Shown piece by piece: positions 1 through 11,096 of a stretch of 64,000 bases of DNA; the first letter of the stretch is position 1; each line of letters starts with the position of its first letter. This stretch comes from Bidens hawaiensis (lineage: Eukaryota > Streptophyta > Magnoliopsida > Asterales > Asteraceae). The stretch spans positions 1 to 64,000 of the forward strand of contig JAIQDT010009037.1 in NCBI GenBank assembly GCA_021521415.1, read 5' to 3'. Below the pieces are notes generated by a model, which made no database searches, was not told where the DNA came from, and saw only the letters and a program-made list of their open reading frames with translations. The position numbers and the translations under genes were made by a program.

Positions 1-39
1 GATTCAAGACGCAGAAGTTCAGGTGAATCATCAGGAAAT

Positions 40-279
40 ATGTTAGTAATAGAAGTTAGAGGTAGGGGAAAACAGAGAGACAGTGGGAGCAAGAAGAGGA
101 GTCGGTCTAAGACTCGTAAAGATATAGAATGCTGGGGTTGTAAAGAGAATGGACACTTCAGGAATCAGTGTCCAAATGGTAAGAAAGAGGTGAGCGTTAC
201 AGAAGATGACATAGATGATGGGATTAGTAGTAATGAGGCTTTGGTTTGCAGTGTGAAAGTAACGTTGATGCTTGGGTGA
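40..279 (+). pseudogene. copia-A gag C-terminal fragment with CCHC zinc knuckle
   Basis: The 79-codon frame has a basic stretch (KKRSRSKTRK) followed by a perfect CX2CX4HX4C knuckle, CWGCKENGHFRNQC, at about residues 31-44. This is the nucleocapsid part of a Ty1/copia gag, which binds element RNA during packaging. The upstream part of gag lies outside the window, so the ATG at 40 is probably not the true start. The frame ends by a shift: the protease that should follow directly continues in another frame from about 246. Confidence 0.75.
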
Positions 280-584
280 TGGATTCTGTTGCATCGTTTC
301 ATGCCACTCACAATAGTGAAACGATAAAGAATCTAAAGTTTGGGGATTTTGGAAAGGTTCAACTTGCGAACGATGATATTTTAGAGGTTACGGGTATGGG
401 AGATGTTGATTTGATAACTTTAGCCGGTACTTCTTGGACTTTGAAAGACGTGTGAGTTATTCCAAGTTTGAAGAAATGTTTGATTTCAGTTGGGCAGTTG
501 GATGACTAGGGGCACGATGTTAAGTTCGGGAATGGGCAGTGGAAAGTAGTCAAGGGGAATCTCGAGGTTGCTCGTGGCAAGAAA
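246..584 (+). pseudogene. copia-A aspartic protease and start of pre-integrase region, broken
   Basis: The frame reads DAWVMDSVASFHATH, matching the copia protease signature in which the active site is normally D-S-G or D-S-A; here the third position is V, which would be expected to disable it. Further on come GDFGKVQLAND and TWTLK-like residues, then a stop at 453-455 (TGA where CGA is expected) and another stop near 507 (TAG). The same frame continues past the stops with LISVGQLDD-like text and then KGNLEVARGKKMGSLYMVDM, as in Tnt1-type elements. It is a decayed protease, frameshifted relative to the zinc knuckle. Confidence 0.7.
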
Positions 585-1019
585 ATGGGTTCGTTGTATA
601 TGGTCGATATGTCATCGAAAGGAATGAATCCAGTTTTGGTAAAAGAAAAAACCCAGTTCACAGAATCTCGTGGGCAGAAGAAGGTTCGTTTTGAAAGTAA
701 CAAACCCGGAACCAAAGTGAAGATTCTGGATGAACGAGCTAGGAAGGTTAAATCAGTCAGAGAACATCGTGACAGTGGGAGCATAGGTCGTGTTTCAGTT
801 ATAGTTCCAGGTCAACATTGGATTCAGAAAAACCAGTATTCCAGCTGTAAAGTCTCTCCAGTGAATTACTTGCTAAATATGGAGAGTTTTTGTTCTCAGG
901 TTGTCTCAGGATCCGGTAGTTCGTTACAGTGGGAGTCGGTAGGGATAGAGAACGGGTCAGGGGCATTTTTACCCGTGACAGACGTGTTGGAGCTCCGGAG
1001 AGCTTCAATGGGCCTTTAG
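585..1019 (+). pseudogene. copia-A post-protease reading frame of unknown function
   Basis: This 144-codon frame starts at the conserved GSLYMVDM segment that follows the protease in Tnt1-like elements, so the ATG is internal and not a true start. The remaining residues are basic (KKVRFESNKPGTKVKILDERARKVK) and do not show the expected integrase HHCC or DDE motifs. It ends 24 bp before the inserted solo LTR. I do not recognise the second half; it may be a residue of the polyprotein left after an internal deletion, or a domain particular to a non-autonomous subfamily. Confidence 0.5.
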
Positions 1020-1930
1020 GTTCATTGATGAGAAGGCGGGGGCTGTAATGCCCGTTAACTCCGGTTTCAAGAATTAAAGCTTGTAGAGTATGTATAACTC
1101 TCGGGACTTAACCGACGTTTCTCGGAAGCCTTTACGTCATCCCGGTACGTTAAAGAACCCAACTCTTCCTTCCATCTTGCCTTACACTTCAATCTGGAGG
1201 GACTAGGGTGTAAATATTATGTTATAACATAACCTAACACTAGCCCCCACCATTTTCTGCGATCGGCAGGTAGAGGGTGACCCAAGACCCACGATTTTCT
1301 TTTTGCAGCCAATTCTAAGCCTTAGAAATTCAATTCAAGGTATGTACTACGATTCCCCAAGTCTTTTACACGTTAATTGATCCTCGTATTGCGCGTATTG
1401 ATCGAAAAACGTCTTGTTGTAGGCTAACCGGGTGGCTGCCCAATTGAGCTTTTCCGGGGCTGTTTTGAGTGAGGTTTTCACATCAAAATCTCACTAGGTG
1501 TGACATGTACATCATATTATATTTTCATGGCCATTGGAGGTGTTTAGGTCAGTCAATCGATTTTAGTTCGAAAACTAGGGTTTATCGGGTGTAGAATTGC
1601 AAATTGTTGAGTTTGATGCGTTAATTGATCGGATGACCGACCGAATCAGTTTGTACAGCCCTAGGGGGGTTTAAGGGCTGTGGAATAATTATTTTTTTGA
1701 TGCTCGGGGCTGTTGTGGTTAGTGCTTCGTCAATCAAGTCGGCGGTGCGCGAATTTTCGTTTAAACGTTAAAGTAAGAGTTGTAAAAAGGAACCGTCAAC
1801 CCTATCAACTTGGGTGACATAATCTTGATGAATGAAAAGATTTAAAATGGAATTTGGTCCATTTGGGGCTGATTCGTTTAACAAATGGTTTTAAGGTTTA
1901 TTACATGCGCATTCGACCCGATTTGATTAT

Positions 1931-2050
1931 CCTTGGGCCAAGTTGTTGGGCCTTGGGCCAAGTTGTTGGGCCTTGAGCCAAGTGTTTGGCCTTGGGCCAA
2001 GTTGTTTGGCCTTGGGCCAAGTTGTTGGGCCTTGGGCCATAGTGTTGGGC
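1931..2050. repeat. 22-bp minisatellite inside the solo LTR
   Basis: About six imperfect copies of a unit like CCTTGGGCCAAGTTGTTGGG lie head to tail. Each carries the self-complementary core TTGGGCCAA. Copies differ mainly by G/A exchange (GAGCC) and by the length of the TTGTT spacer. Confidence 0.85.
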
Positions 2051-2486
2051 TTGAACGGCCCATTAGGCAAGAGTGTTCTTATGGTCTAGTTTAGTAACGT
2101 GTTGTGTATAATTTACAGGCCCTTGCTTGTGATTGTGCACTTAGGGATTTTCCTAGCTCGTTGCAGGTGTTCGATTGATTTCAGGTGAGTTCTTGATGCC
2201 CCGTTTAACTCTTTTTAAGTCTTGGGCTAGCATGCACACCTAAGTGTTTTTCTTACTCGATGAAATGTTTTGAATGGTTTTACATAGGCTGGCTAGTGTC
2301 GGTAGGCCTTGGAATGTTATAGAATGTGTATGTATATATATATTTATATATATTTAGAATGGCTAATATTTGGCTAATGTTGTAATCGTCTCGACTACTG
2401 AATGTTGCGTATGCCTACTTTGTGTTTGCATGCGCCGAGTGTTACGTGTTTGGGTTGTACGTTTTCTCGGCCTTGAATGTTATTAT

Positions 2487-2524
2487 TGAATGTTATATAT
2501 ATATATATATATATATATTGATAT
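2487..2524. repeat. (TA)n microsatellite
   Basis: A run of alternating TA interrupted only near its end, inside the gypsy solo LTR. Confidence 0.9.
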
Positions 2525-3084
2525 ATATAGGAATGCACGTATAGAGATGCTCATACGTAAGAATGACTATTTATTGAATGTGGTAACCTAACCGATGTAC
2601 TTCCATTTACCATTTAAAACCGTTGGAATGATTATTAAAACTTTTGCTACTTATTTAAAACTTGAACTCACTCAGCTTAGCTGACTTTGTGTGCATGTTA
2701 GTGTGAGTTTCAAGTTAGGAAGAGGATGCCTTATCGCTTGGACGTGCACGGAGCTACTTGGACGGTGAAGGGCATACTGGAATGAAGAATTGCTTATGAA
2801 CCTTTTATTTCAAAAGACTTTTAAAAGTTATAATTAATTTTGATTTTGGGAACTTATTCATCTATTTACGTTTTTCGCCGAATTATACTCTGTAATGCTA
2901 TTTTAATGCAATGAATTGTTTTTAAGTTTATTTATTTTCTCAAGTGTTTTGTATGATTACCAACTGTGGGGTTCCCAGGGTTCGGGGCCTTACAGTGGCA
3001 ACTAGAAGAAGTTTGATGTTCATATTACGGAAGCACGATCATGAGTGCAGACGAGAGTGTACTCAAGGCCCCTGAGTGGGAGAT

Positions 3085-3388
3085 TGTTGGGTTCGTAGGC
3101 CTTTTTATTTAGGCTCGATTTATTATTTGAAGTTAAAAGAGGAGACTGGTGCGGCGGCCAGGCCCAAGCCCAGCCCGTTTTAGATTTCTTGTATAATAAG
3201 ATGCAAACCCTAGACTAGTCTCTATATATATGATTGCTATGTACTTGTAATCGTTGTCACTCAATAAAGAATACCTAGTTGTCACCCGTTGACGTAGGTC
3301 AGTTTAGATCGAACCACGTTAAATCCTTGTGTTATTTTATTGCTTTCGCGTGTGTGTTCAATTCGTGTGTACGTGTTTAATCCTAACA
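3085..3388 (+). repeat. copia-A 3' LTR
   Basis: The LTR begins TGTTGGGTTC directly after a polypurine tract and ends CCTAACA, giving a 304-bp repeat with inverted ends. A TATA-like CTATATATA lies at 3222-3231 and an AATAAA polyadenylation signal at 3263-3268, in the U3-R order expected for an LTR promoter on the plus strand. The matching 5' LTR is outside the window. Confidence 0.75.
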
Positions 3389-4059
3389 TCTTATTCTATG
3401 GTAAAAGTAATCACAAATCGCTACATATCAAGAGTTTGTATGCTTGTAATCGATGTGAAGCTGTCTAGCTTGTAATAATAACACAACCGTATGCATATAT
3501 TTTTGTTTCTTTATACTCTGTTTCGTTCGAATAAATTCTTTCACATAAACAAAAGCAGAGATCAATTTAAAAATGGACTATATAAGCTAGTGAAGTGATA
3601 GTTTCTACCTAGTAAGAAAACGCAAAACTGTATGCTGCCTATCTACCTATATGACAAAAGAAGTTCCAAAATAAGCAAAACACATTGGGCACTAGACACC
3701 AAATAAGCTCATGAAATATCAAACAAAACTAAGTGGGCAAAATCAAAGTCAGACAACGTTAATGTTTCGATGCCAGTAGAATGGAGATTTAGGAGGGAAA
3801 TTGGCGGTGGTTGTCCGGGGAGTTAGGAGATAAATGGCAGCGGTGGTGAAACAAAAGAAACTGCAAACAAATGGATTCTAGGATTTGGCAGACGGGGTTA
3901 ACATATGTATTACATCATATCCAGATTAATATATGGGTCAAGTTGTTTAAAACGGGTAGAAAATAACACATGGCAATTTGAGGCTTTAAAAATACACCAC
4001 ATATGATAGAATGAAGTAGAGAATGCCATGTGGCATTAGGCATTTTTGTTTACTATATA
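3389..4059. other. Unassigned DNA between copia-A and the first Helitron end
   Basis: No reading frame or recognisable domain is visible. The last 90 bp (about 3970-4059) resemble 6750-6856 and, read on the minus strand, look like a Helitron 5' end (TATATAGTAAACAAAAATGCC). A short G-rich stretch around 3780-3850 is less AT-rich than its surroundings and could be a captured fragment, but I cannot name it. Confidence 0.4.
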
Positions 4060-4715
4060 CTAGGTTTTATCTCCCGTATTACGGGGGTTTTTTTACATTT
4101 TTTGTTTTTTTAATATTTATTTTCTGGATTTTAATTTTCTTTATTGTAAAAAAGTTAATAATATACTAAGGGTTTGATGATGAAAGAGTTTCACAAATAA
4201 ATGATATGTTATAATCCGTTTAAAAGCTATCTGGATTTGGTGATCAATGACCCGTTTTTTTTACTATAAAATTGTTTCTTAATATATATTTTTTTAAATC
4301 AGATATTAACTTTTAGTATATCCCTATTTTATAGTATTTTTATATCAAATTACTGGTGTTTCACATTTTTTGTTTTTTGAATATTTATTTTTCGGATTTT
4401 AATTTTCTTTATTATAAAAAAGGTAATAACATACTTACGGTTTGATTATGAAAGGGTTCCGCAAATAAATGATATGTTATAACCTGTTTAAAAGCTATCT
4501 GGGTTTGGTGACCCATGCTTATTTTTTTTTTACTATAAAATTGTTTCTTAATTATAAATAATATCTTTTAAAAAAATGGATATTAAATTTTAGTATATCC
4601 CTATTTTTTAGAATTTTCATATCAAATAATTGGTAAGATTAATTTTTAATTTAATGAAATGTTAAACCCGTTTAAGAGCTATCTAGTTTTGATGAGACCC
4701 ATACCCATGAATTCA
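4060..4715 (-). mobile_element. Candidate Helitron 3' terminal region
   Basis: On the minus strand the sequence has a hairpin CCCGTAATACGGG (4073-4085) followed 9 bases later by CTAG (4060-4063) and then a T. This is the Helitron 3' signature: a short hairpin just upstream of CTRR with insertion between A and T. Two other ends of the same form occur at 5810 and 6857. The interior is made of a 268-bp tandem repeat. The 5' end of this copy is not identified; a MITE inserted to the right confuses the boundary. Confidence 0.5.
4095..4715. repeat. 268-bp tandem repeat, two copies plus a partial third
   Basis: Copy one starts at 4095 (ACATTTTTTGTTTTTT) and copy two at 4363 with the same start. Shared landmarks are AATGATATGTTATAA and GTTTAAAAGCTATCTGG. 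A partial third copy with GTTTAAGAGCTATCTAG lies at about 4668-4715. Tandem repeats near the 3' end are common in Helitrons. Confidence 0.8.
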
Positions 4716-4859
4716 GATCAAATGCATGAGAAGCGTCCATTTACAAATAAAGCAACCTGATGAATTGAGAGAATTTAGGAAGCAACAGAGAGCTTTCAAA
4801 GGTTTCGTATATATATATATATATAAGGTTTCGTGTGTATATATATATATATATATATA

Positions 4860-5543
4860 GGGAGAGGATCGAGAGAAAATTCACCTTTAGAGAGAAAACT
4901 TAAAATCTCCTAAAGAATTATTTTTAATTAAAAATAAAAAAATATTTTCAAAATTCTGTTTTAGCCATTATTCTTATATTTTCTTATATTTCACTCGAAA
5001 AAAATAAAAATAAATAAAAAAACCCGCTGTAATGCACATACGTATTACTGTGCGATACCGTTGTATTACACATGTTTATTACTATATATTTTTTTGTTTA
5101 ATAGTGTTTTATTGCATATATTCAATATTTGTGTACTTTATATGTGTAGTAGTGTTGTATTATATGGAAAAAAATAATAAAAAAATAAAAGTCAATGTGG
5201 TGCACATGTGCGTTAATGTTGTATTACACATACGTGCTAATGTGTATTCGATGTGTATATTAGTCTTATATTTCATATATACAATAGTGTGTATCAAATA
5301 TGTGCAATAGTGTTGTATTCTATGCAATACAAACACTTTTGCATATATGCAACGCACACTATTACACATGCGCACTTACCGACGAGGTTACCGACAAGTT
5401 TTTTTTTTTTTTGAACCAATAACAACATATAAGAATAATGGAAAAAAAATAAACTTCAAAAAAAATTTAAAAAAAAGTTAAAAATAGTTTTTTAGGAGTT
5501 TTTAAGTTTTCTCTTCAAGAGGAGTTTTCACTAGATCCCACCC
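4860..5543. mobile_element. MITE with long terminal inverted repeats (copy 1)
   Basis: The left end GGGAGAGGATCGAGAGAAAA and the right end, read in reverse complement as GGGTGGGATCTAGTGAAAAC, are related. The similarity extends about 55 bp inward, including GAGAGAAAACTTAAAATCTCC on the left and GAGAAAACTTAAAAACTCC on the right. The element is 684 bp, non-coding and AT-rich, and lies between two (TA)n tracts, so the target was probably a TA repeat. Interior repeats of GTAATACACAT type give overlapping open frames on both strands (5032-5375); these are not genes. Confidence 0.75.
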
Positions 5544-5560
5544 ATATATATATATATATA

Positions 5561-5806
5561 TGAAAGATCAAAAGAAAACTCCTCCTTAAAGAAAAAAACC
5601 TTATAAAGTATTATTTTTAATTTTAAAAATATATATTTTTTCATTTTTTTTTCTTTCATCCTTTTTATATTTTGTTAATCTTCATCATAAAAAAATATAA
5701 AAAGTAAAAAAAATTCGATGTAGCGCACATATGTAATAGTATTATATTACATATGTGCAATAGTGTGTATTTTATATATTCAATAGTGTTTAATCGTATA
5801 TATTAA
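5561..5806. mobile_element. Related MITE, truncated (copy 2)
   Basis: The start (AAAGATCAAAAGAAAACTCC) and the later TAATAGTATTATATTACATATGTG section match the left end and interior of the MITE at 4860-5543. The right half is missing; the segment ends against a Helitron-like CTAG end at 5810. Confidence 0.65.
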
Positions 5807-5809
5807 ATA

Positions 5810-6856
5810 CTAGGTTAGATTCCGTGTATTACACGGTGTGATAATAAAACAAACTTAACAAAAAATAAATACAAAATATATCATAAATAATTATAAATAT
5901 TTATAATCATACATAAAATTACAAATTATATATTTTTGGTCATGCTTCAATTCAAGGTGCAAAATTACGATAAAAATGCTGCTTCCCATATTAACAATTT
6001 ATAGAAACATGGATGTTAGCATTATCCTAAAGTAGCTTTAGATATTGTTTTATTAAACCAGTGCTTAACATATATAAGTAAGGCTATCATGTGAGTGATT
6101 GGAAAAAATGCCACTTCCCACATTATCAATTTGTAGAAAGATGAATGTTAGCATTCTTCTAAAGTAGCTTTAGATTTTGCAATACTAAACCAATGCATAA
6201 CATATATAAGTAAGGCTATTATGTGAGTGATTCGTTTTTAATATAATGCACATGTAAAAAGTGATTTAGTTTTTTATGTTATGCAAAATGTACATTACAA
6301 GTTTAATTCTTTATATTATTCAAAATTTATATTACAAAGACACATAATAATAAAATATATTATAATATGTAGAGATTCTTGTCATATATATAAATTTATA
6401 ATTTTTTGCTTAACTTATTAATTTAGCAAAATGATCTAACATTTTGTTTAAGTCATATGCAGATTGAATATACCAAAAATTTCCATGAGAATCTGTTAAG
6501 AAATAAGTGTCAATCCGTATTAAGAGGTAAACGAAGTAAACATGATTATTTAATAATGTCAAATTTACTATTGTTCAGCACCTAATCAACCCCATTTTGA
6601 TCAATGTTTACAATATCATATTAGATTTTGGATTTAGAAGCACATGTAATAAGGTTTTAAACTGAGAGTTTATATATAGATGCTAATTTTAATGTTAATC
6701 TTAATTAAATATGGAGAACCCAAATGTTTGAGTTTTTAATTTGGTGTTAAATGACACATGGCAATTTAAGGGATTAGAAAGTTGCCACATAGGATTGAAA
6801 CGAGCTAGAGAAGGACATGTGGCATTAGATGGTTTTTGTTTATTAGTATAGTAAGA
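5810..6856 (-). mobile_element. Candidate small non-autonomous Helitron
   Basis: On the minus strand the element would start at 6856 with TCTTACTATACTAATAAAC, the TC start typical of plant Helitrons. It would end with hairpin CCGTGTAATACACGG (5822-5836) followed by CTAG (5810-5813) and T. It is 1047 bp and non-coding, with no Rep/helicase motif. A short internal near-duplication (about 5985-6085 against 6105-6205) centres on AACATATATAAGTAAGGCTAT. Its 5' end abuts another Helitron 3' end at 6857, so two copies lie head to tail. Confidence 0.5.
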
Positions 6857-6885
6857 CTAGGTTAGAACCCGTGTGGCACACGGGT
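6857..6885 (-). mobile_element. Third Helitron-type 3' terminus
   Basis: Minus-strand hairpin ACCCGTGTGCCACACGGGT (6867-6885) is followed by CTAG at 6857-6860. The body of this copy would extend rightward into 6886-8241, but I could not place its 5' end. Confidence 0.5.
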
Positions 6886-6919
6886 TGGTAAAAAATATAA
6901 TAAAACAAAATAAAAAAAA

Positions 6920-6960
<41 letters not shown>

Positions 6961-8241
6961 TAATAAGATAGATAATGGGTTCATGTTATATAAACAATTA
7001 TACTACTTTAAGTAAACATGTAAATTACAAATCTCTAAATATTTCCTTGGACTTTGATTTACAGTCATCGCAACATATGTATCGGAAAATTTTAATGTCT
7101 ATCAATTAAATTTCAGCAAACCTACTTACGTTGTTTTGAACTAAACATGAATCCAAGACGCTCATTTAAAATTATTTGCAATTAACTGTATGATAAGAGT
7201 GAAATAAAGTTGCATTTTGATGTGCAGACTGGTAAGATATTTGGGAGGGGTTCTTCTTTTTGTTATCACAAATCATTTTTCTTATTCTTCAGTTATCCTT
7301 TAAGATAGCTAAACTTTAAAAAATATATATAATATAATATAATAGTGATAGCAACATGGCCAGTTAAAAAATGAAACTTAGAATTTGTGGTCAATCTTTG
7401 TTGTGTTATTTGTTGTGTAGAGACTAAATTCTCATGTGTGATACCTATATAAAAAAATAAAAAATTAAAGATGATAATCTTACTAAATACATAAATAACT
7501 ATGATGTAAGCAATAATAAAAATAAGAGTTTAGAGAAATATACCATCAGTAATAGTAGATAGAGATATTCGCAAGATAGTATTGCTAAATGCAGAACACA
7601 TCATCTCCTTAAAAACAATAAAGTCCATAGTTCTTCAAAAACAACCAACTAAAAATAAAAGTAATTCAAACATTGCATATTCGAAGACATTTACTCGTTA
7701 ATCTATTAAACATTGAATCTTGTACTATGTCAACTTGCGTTTTGGATATTTTAATGTGTGTTTTTAAAAGATAATATGTCTTTATTTAAATAATACTTAG
7801 CGATAACTGATGACATACTTTATTTTGTTTGTAATATATCTCTAAGTAAAAAATTTGTGTTATATAATGATCATAGAATTAGGGTTTCAATTAAAAGACA
7901 ACGAATTACATATAAATCAACTACGTGAATCAGATTACACGATTCATATTAAATGAATCCCATTAAGAATATTGATCGATTGGCCGACTGAATATTTGTA
8001 CTTGAATCGATTGACTCCGATTGAGGATGTTAACCCGATTGAATCTATGAAGATGAAACAATTGAATATGTGAATTTGATTACTAAGGTTTGATAGTCAC
8101 CTTGAATATTGATAAATTTCAATGTAATAGGTAGATAGTGATTGCTAGGGTTAGAACATGTGAATTGGGATGAAAAAAAATTCGGAATATGATAGATATC
8201 ACAAGTTTGATTTTTTGAAATTGAATTAAAGTAAATAAAAA
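6886..8241. other. AT-rich unassigned DNA
   Basis: It contains a (TA)n tract at about 6923-6950 and no coding potential. It may be the body of the Helitron ending at 6857. Near 7900-8060 there are irregular repeats around GAATCGATTGA/CCGATTGA. Confidence 0.4.
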
Positions 8242-8662
8242 TATTATTATTATTATTTGGTATTTACGTTGATAACTAAGCAAACATCTATGTTTATATT
8301 TATAAGCAAATGAATATTATTAATAAGTAGCCAATATTAATCATAAAAAAACAAACTACATGTAAATGTTTAATTATTGATGAATAAACAACTACTATAT
8401 ATACTAATATTTTTAAATATTATAATAATATATGTATTAATATATGCATTAATGGGAAAGTTAAACGAAAGTATATTTCGGATGTTAATAGGTTATTAAT
8501 TGGGTTTATTACGTGAATGGTAGAAATATTATTATCCTTTTTATTACATGTAAGACATGTGTATTATATAGATTAATTAAGAAGCAGAGTTCAAAACAAC
8601 TAAACGTAAATTTGGGGTTTGGTTTTAGGAGGAACTATTAATATATATTATTATATTTATAC

Positions 8663-8707
<45 letters not shown>

Positions 8708-9792
8708 ACGAGAAAAAAACATGAGTTATGAAAAACGGGTCAAAAATGAGGAAAAATAATATTCCCGGGGTTTAGTTTTGTTAAAATAGCGTCCCTTGGT
8801 TAATATATTATCATTATAATGGTTAAAAATAAAAAAAAAACAATAAAAAAAGTAAGCAAAACCGGGGCTGGGGGTTTGAACCCGCGCCCCAGGCCGGTTC
8901 AAAGTTTTAGCCCTTCATGCACCTGCCATCCTGGCAGGTGTCTAACTCAGTTACATGTTCAGTTTAGTTATATATATGTATATATACAAACCCAGCAGTT
9001 CATCACCAAACCTAAAACCCTAGGATTTAAATTAGTTTATTTGATCAATGTTTGTTGAAATTTACTTAGGGTTAACGTCTATTGCATCAAAACGATCCGA
9101 ATGCATTGATTTAATTACCAGAAATGTTGCGGATTGAGGGTCAATTGCCAAATGTTCTTCGCGGCATGAACTCAAGATCAAATCGTGTTTGACGGCTTTG
9201 CAAAATGCAATTAGGTTAAGGGTTATTGTCGAGATTATGTGGGGAAGGTGTGGACGAGGTTAATTGTAATTTGATCATGTATTTATAGTGTTATGGGATT
9301 CGTTTAGCCGTGGTTTGAAATCAACGGAATTAGCTGTCCATTCTTACTCAAATTCCATGTTTAAGGTGTCGGTGGAATCGTGTATTAATAGAGAATCGTG
9401 TTTATAAAGTCAATTTCGTGATTTGGGGCGAAAAAACGAGTTGCCATAGGAGGTTAGGGGGTGTCGGCGGGTTTAGGAAGGAAGAAGAAGAGAAGATATT
9501 ATTTATGTATATTTGCTGTTTGGTCCCCGGTTAATAGAGTTAGGTACAAAACAAGTTTAAAGTGTAGTTAGGGGTTAGATTCGTATAGTTTGGATAGTTA
9601 AATAAATATATAAAAGAAATAATTAAACAAATAAATATTTTATTGATAATTTACCCGAAACTAATTCGAGCGTCGTGAAATAAAATAAATGATCAATAAT
9701 AAATTTGTTAATTTGATTAAATGACAATAGACCGAAAAATTAAAATTTTAAACGGGTCGGGTTTTAAGGTTCGAAATTTAACGAATGTTACA
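8242..9792 (-). repeat. G2 3' LTR, truncated
   Basis: Over 1551 bp this matches 14600-16152 with a few percent difference. On the minus strand it starts TGTAACATTCG at 9792. It stops at an ATT microsatellite (8242), whereas the 5' copy continues nearly another kilobase to 13630. Upstream on the minus strand (9793-9830) is a gypsy-type 3' end resembling the LARD tail (TTTCGGGATGAAATTTTC). Confidence 0.85.
8666..8705. repeat. (TA)n microsatellite in G2 LTR
   Basis: A pure TA run; the partner tract in the other LTR is at about 15028-15063. Confidence 0.9.
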
Positions 9793-11096
9793 ATATTCAC
9801 AACTTTTTGAAAATTTCATCCCGAAATTAGAATATAAGAAAAAAAATTAAAAATAAGAATAAACCCAAATTACTAAATCATTTTCGTAGTAAAACGAAAC
9901 AACACAGATGTTCGAGTGACCCGAAAAACGCTACAAATGGGTAATATGACAAGTCCACTTATATATAGGATGTACCAGCGGCGTATTCACCATGATCTTG
10001 TCATATTACATATCATTTGTACCGTTGTCCTATTGTTTCTCGGTTCCGAGTTGTTCGCCCACCAACATACCTACCATGGCTTTTATGCGAGGGTTTCGGT
10101 AATTATGCGTGCACTCATAATTACTTATTTCGTCACATGGTTCGCATGGTACATCCCGTTGGATGGGTTAAAAATCACACATACACATTTAAGAAAAAAT
10201 CTTTTTGAAAATCAAGATAAAATTTGGAATAAAGGCGAAACAAAATTTAACGATCATTGAAAAATAAAGAAAATACTTGAAGTCAAATATCAACAACATA
10301 AAAACAATTGAACAAGCTTAGGATAGAACGTTTGAAAGACGTAACAAGTTGTCGGGTATAAAAAACAAAAAAAAAACAAAAATAACAAAAAACACTTTTT
10401 ATAGTAAATGAAAATAATTATCACAATAGTTAAGTCGAATATACGAAACATTGGGGGTTATGAAAGGCTAAAATAAAATAAAAAATTTGCGTAAACATAT
10501 GATAATCACAAGAAACTAACAAATTAGAGAAATAATGACGCAAAGTTGTTAGTCGAGAGGAAGTTTTAGCCGTTATGGGGCGTGTAAATTGGTGGTGCTC
10601 ATATTGAGATAATGATAAATCGTAAATGAGAATATAAAAACAATAAAATAAAATGCATGCATAGGGATCCTATTAGATAGCTATACCTTAACCAAGTACA
10701 CAGCCCCGGTTTGAAAGTGACCGTCATAGGCAGCCCAGATTACGGTTCCTATTAGATAACCAGGTACATAGCCATGCACATGGTCCCGGTTTCCACTAAC
10801 GATTACGTTTGAGGTCACCGGTCATAGGCCGTTAAATTGAGTTGATCATGAGCAAACAAATATCATTCTAAAGATAAATATAAGCAATGTGTGTCGTGCT
10901 TTATGAAGATAGTAAGTGAAGATGGATATAACAAATGTAAACACGGATTCATTAATAAAATTGAAAATTTGAGTACAATGAGACATTATTCAAAAGATAA
11001 GAACAAAAACGAAAGTAATAAATGCGAAAATGGTGAATAAAAATGTTGCTTGCAGCGTTTGTCTTCTCGAGGTAGGTAGGTCTTTGGGTATAAGGA
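9793..11096 (-). other. G2 non-coding 3' internal region
   Basis: About 1.3 kb between the end of gag and the 3' LTR where pol would be expected. I see no pol motif on either strand. A plus-strand frame of 114 codons (9916-10260) has hydrophobic stretches but no support as a gene. An imperfect direct repeat of about 77 bp, containing CCTATTAGATA, CCGGTTT and GTCATAGGC, lies at about 10668-10835. Confidence 0.6.

Larger units (their letters stand above)
1044..2994 (+). mobile_element. Ty3/gypsy-type solo LTR nested in copia-A
   Basis: The segment starts TGTAATGCCC and ends GGGCCTTACA, an imperfect terminal inverted pair of the TG...CA kind. Flanks are GGGGC (1039-1043) and GTGGC (2995-2999), a 5-bp target duplication with one mismatch. 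The 1951 bp contain no coding region and no primer site follows the right end, so this is a solo LTR left by recombination between two LTRs. It contains a 22-bp minisatellite (1931-2050) and AT-rich stretches. Orientation is uncertain because no internal domain is present. Confidence 0.7.
1..3388 (+). mobile_element. Ty1/copia element (copia-A), 3' portion, internally deleted
   Basis: The 5' end lies outside the window. What remains is a gag zinc knuckle, a protease, a pre-integrase-like stretch, a polypurine tract (GAGTGGGAGAT, 3074-3084) and a 3' LTR (3085-3388). No integrase, reverse transcriptase or RNase H motif is visible between the protease and the polypurine tract, so the element is internally deleted or belongs to a non-autonomous subfamily. 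A gypsy solo LTR (1044-2994) interrupts it. Assignment to copia rests on the order gag-protease-pre-integrase and the short 304-bp LTR. Confidence 0.75.

Noticed and set aside
5032..5375. Overlapping 92- and 71-codon frames on both strands
   Set aside because: They arise from the inverted, GTA/CAC-rich interior of a MITE; no domain, and codon content is simple-sequence.
9916..10260. 114-codon plus-strand frame with hydrophobic stretches
   Set aside because: It is antisense inside the non-coding part of G2, with no family resemblance.
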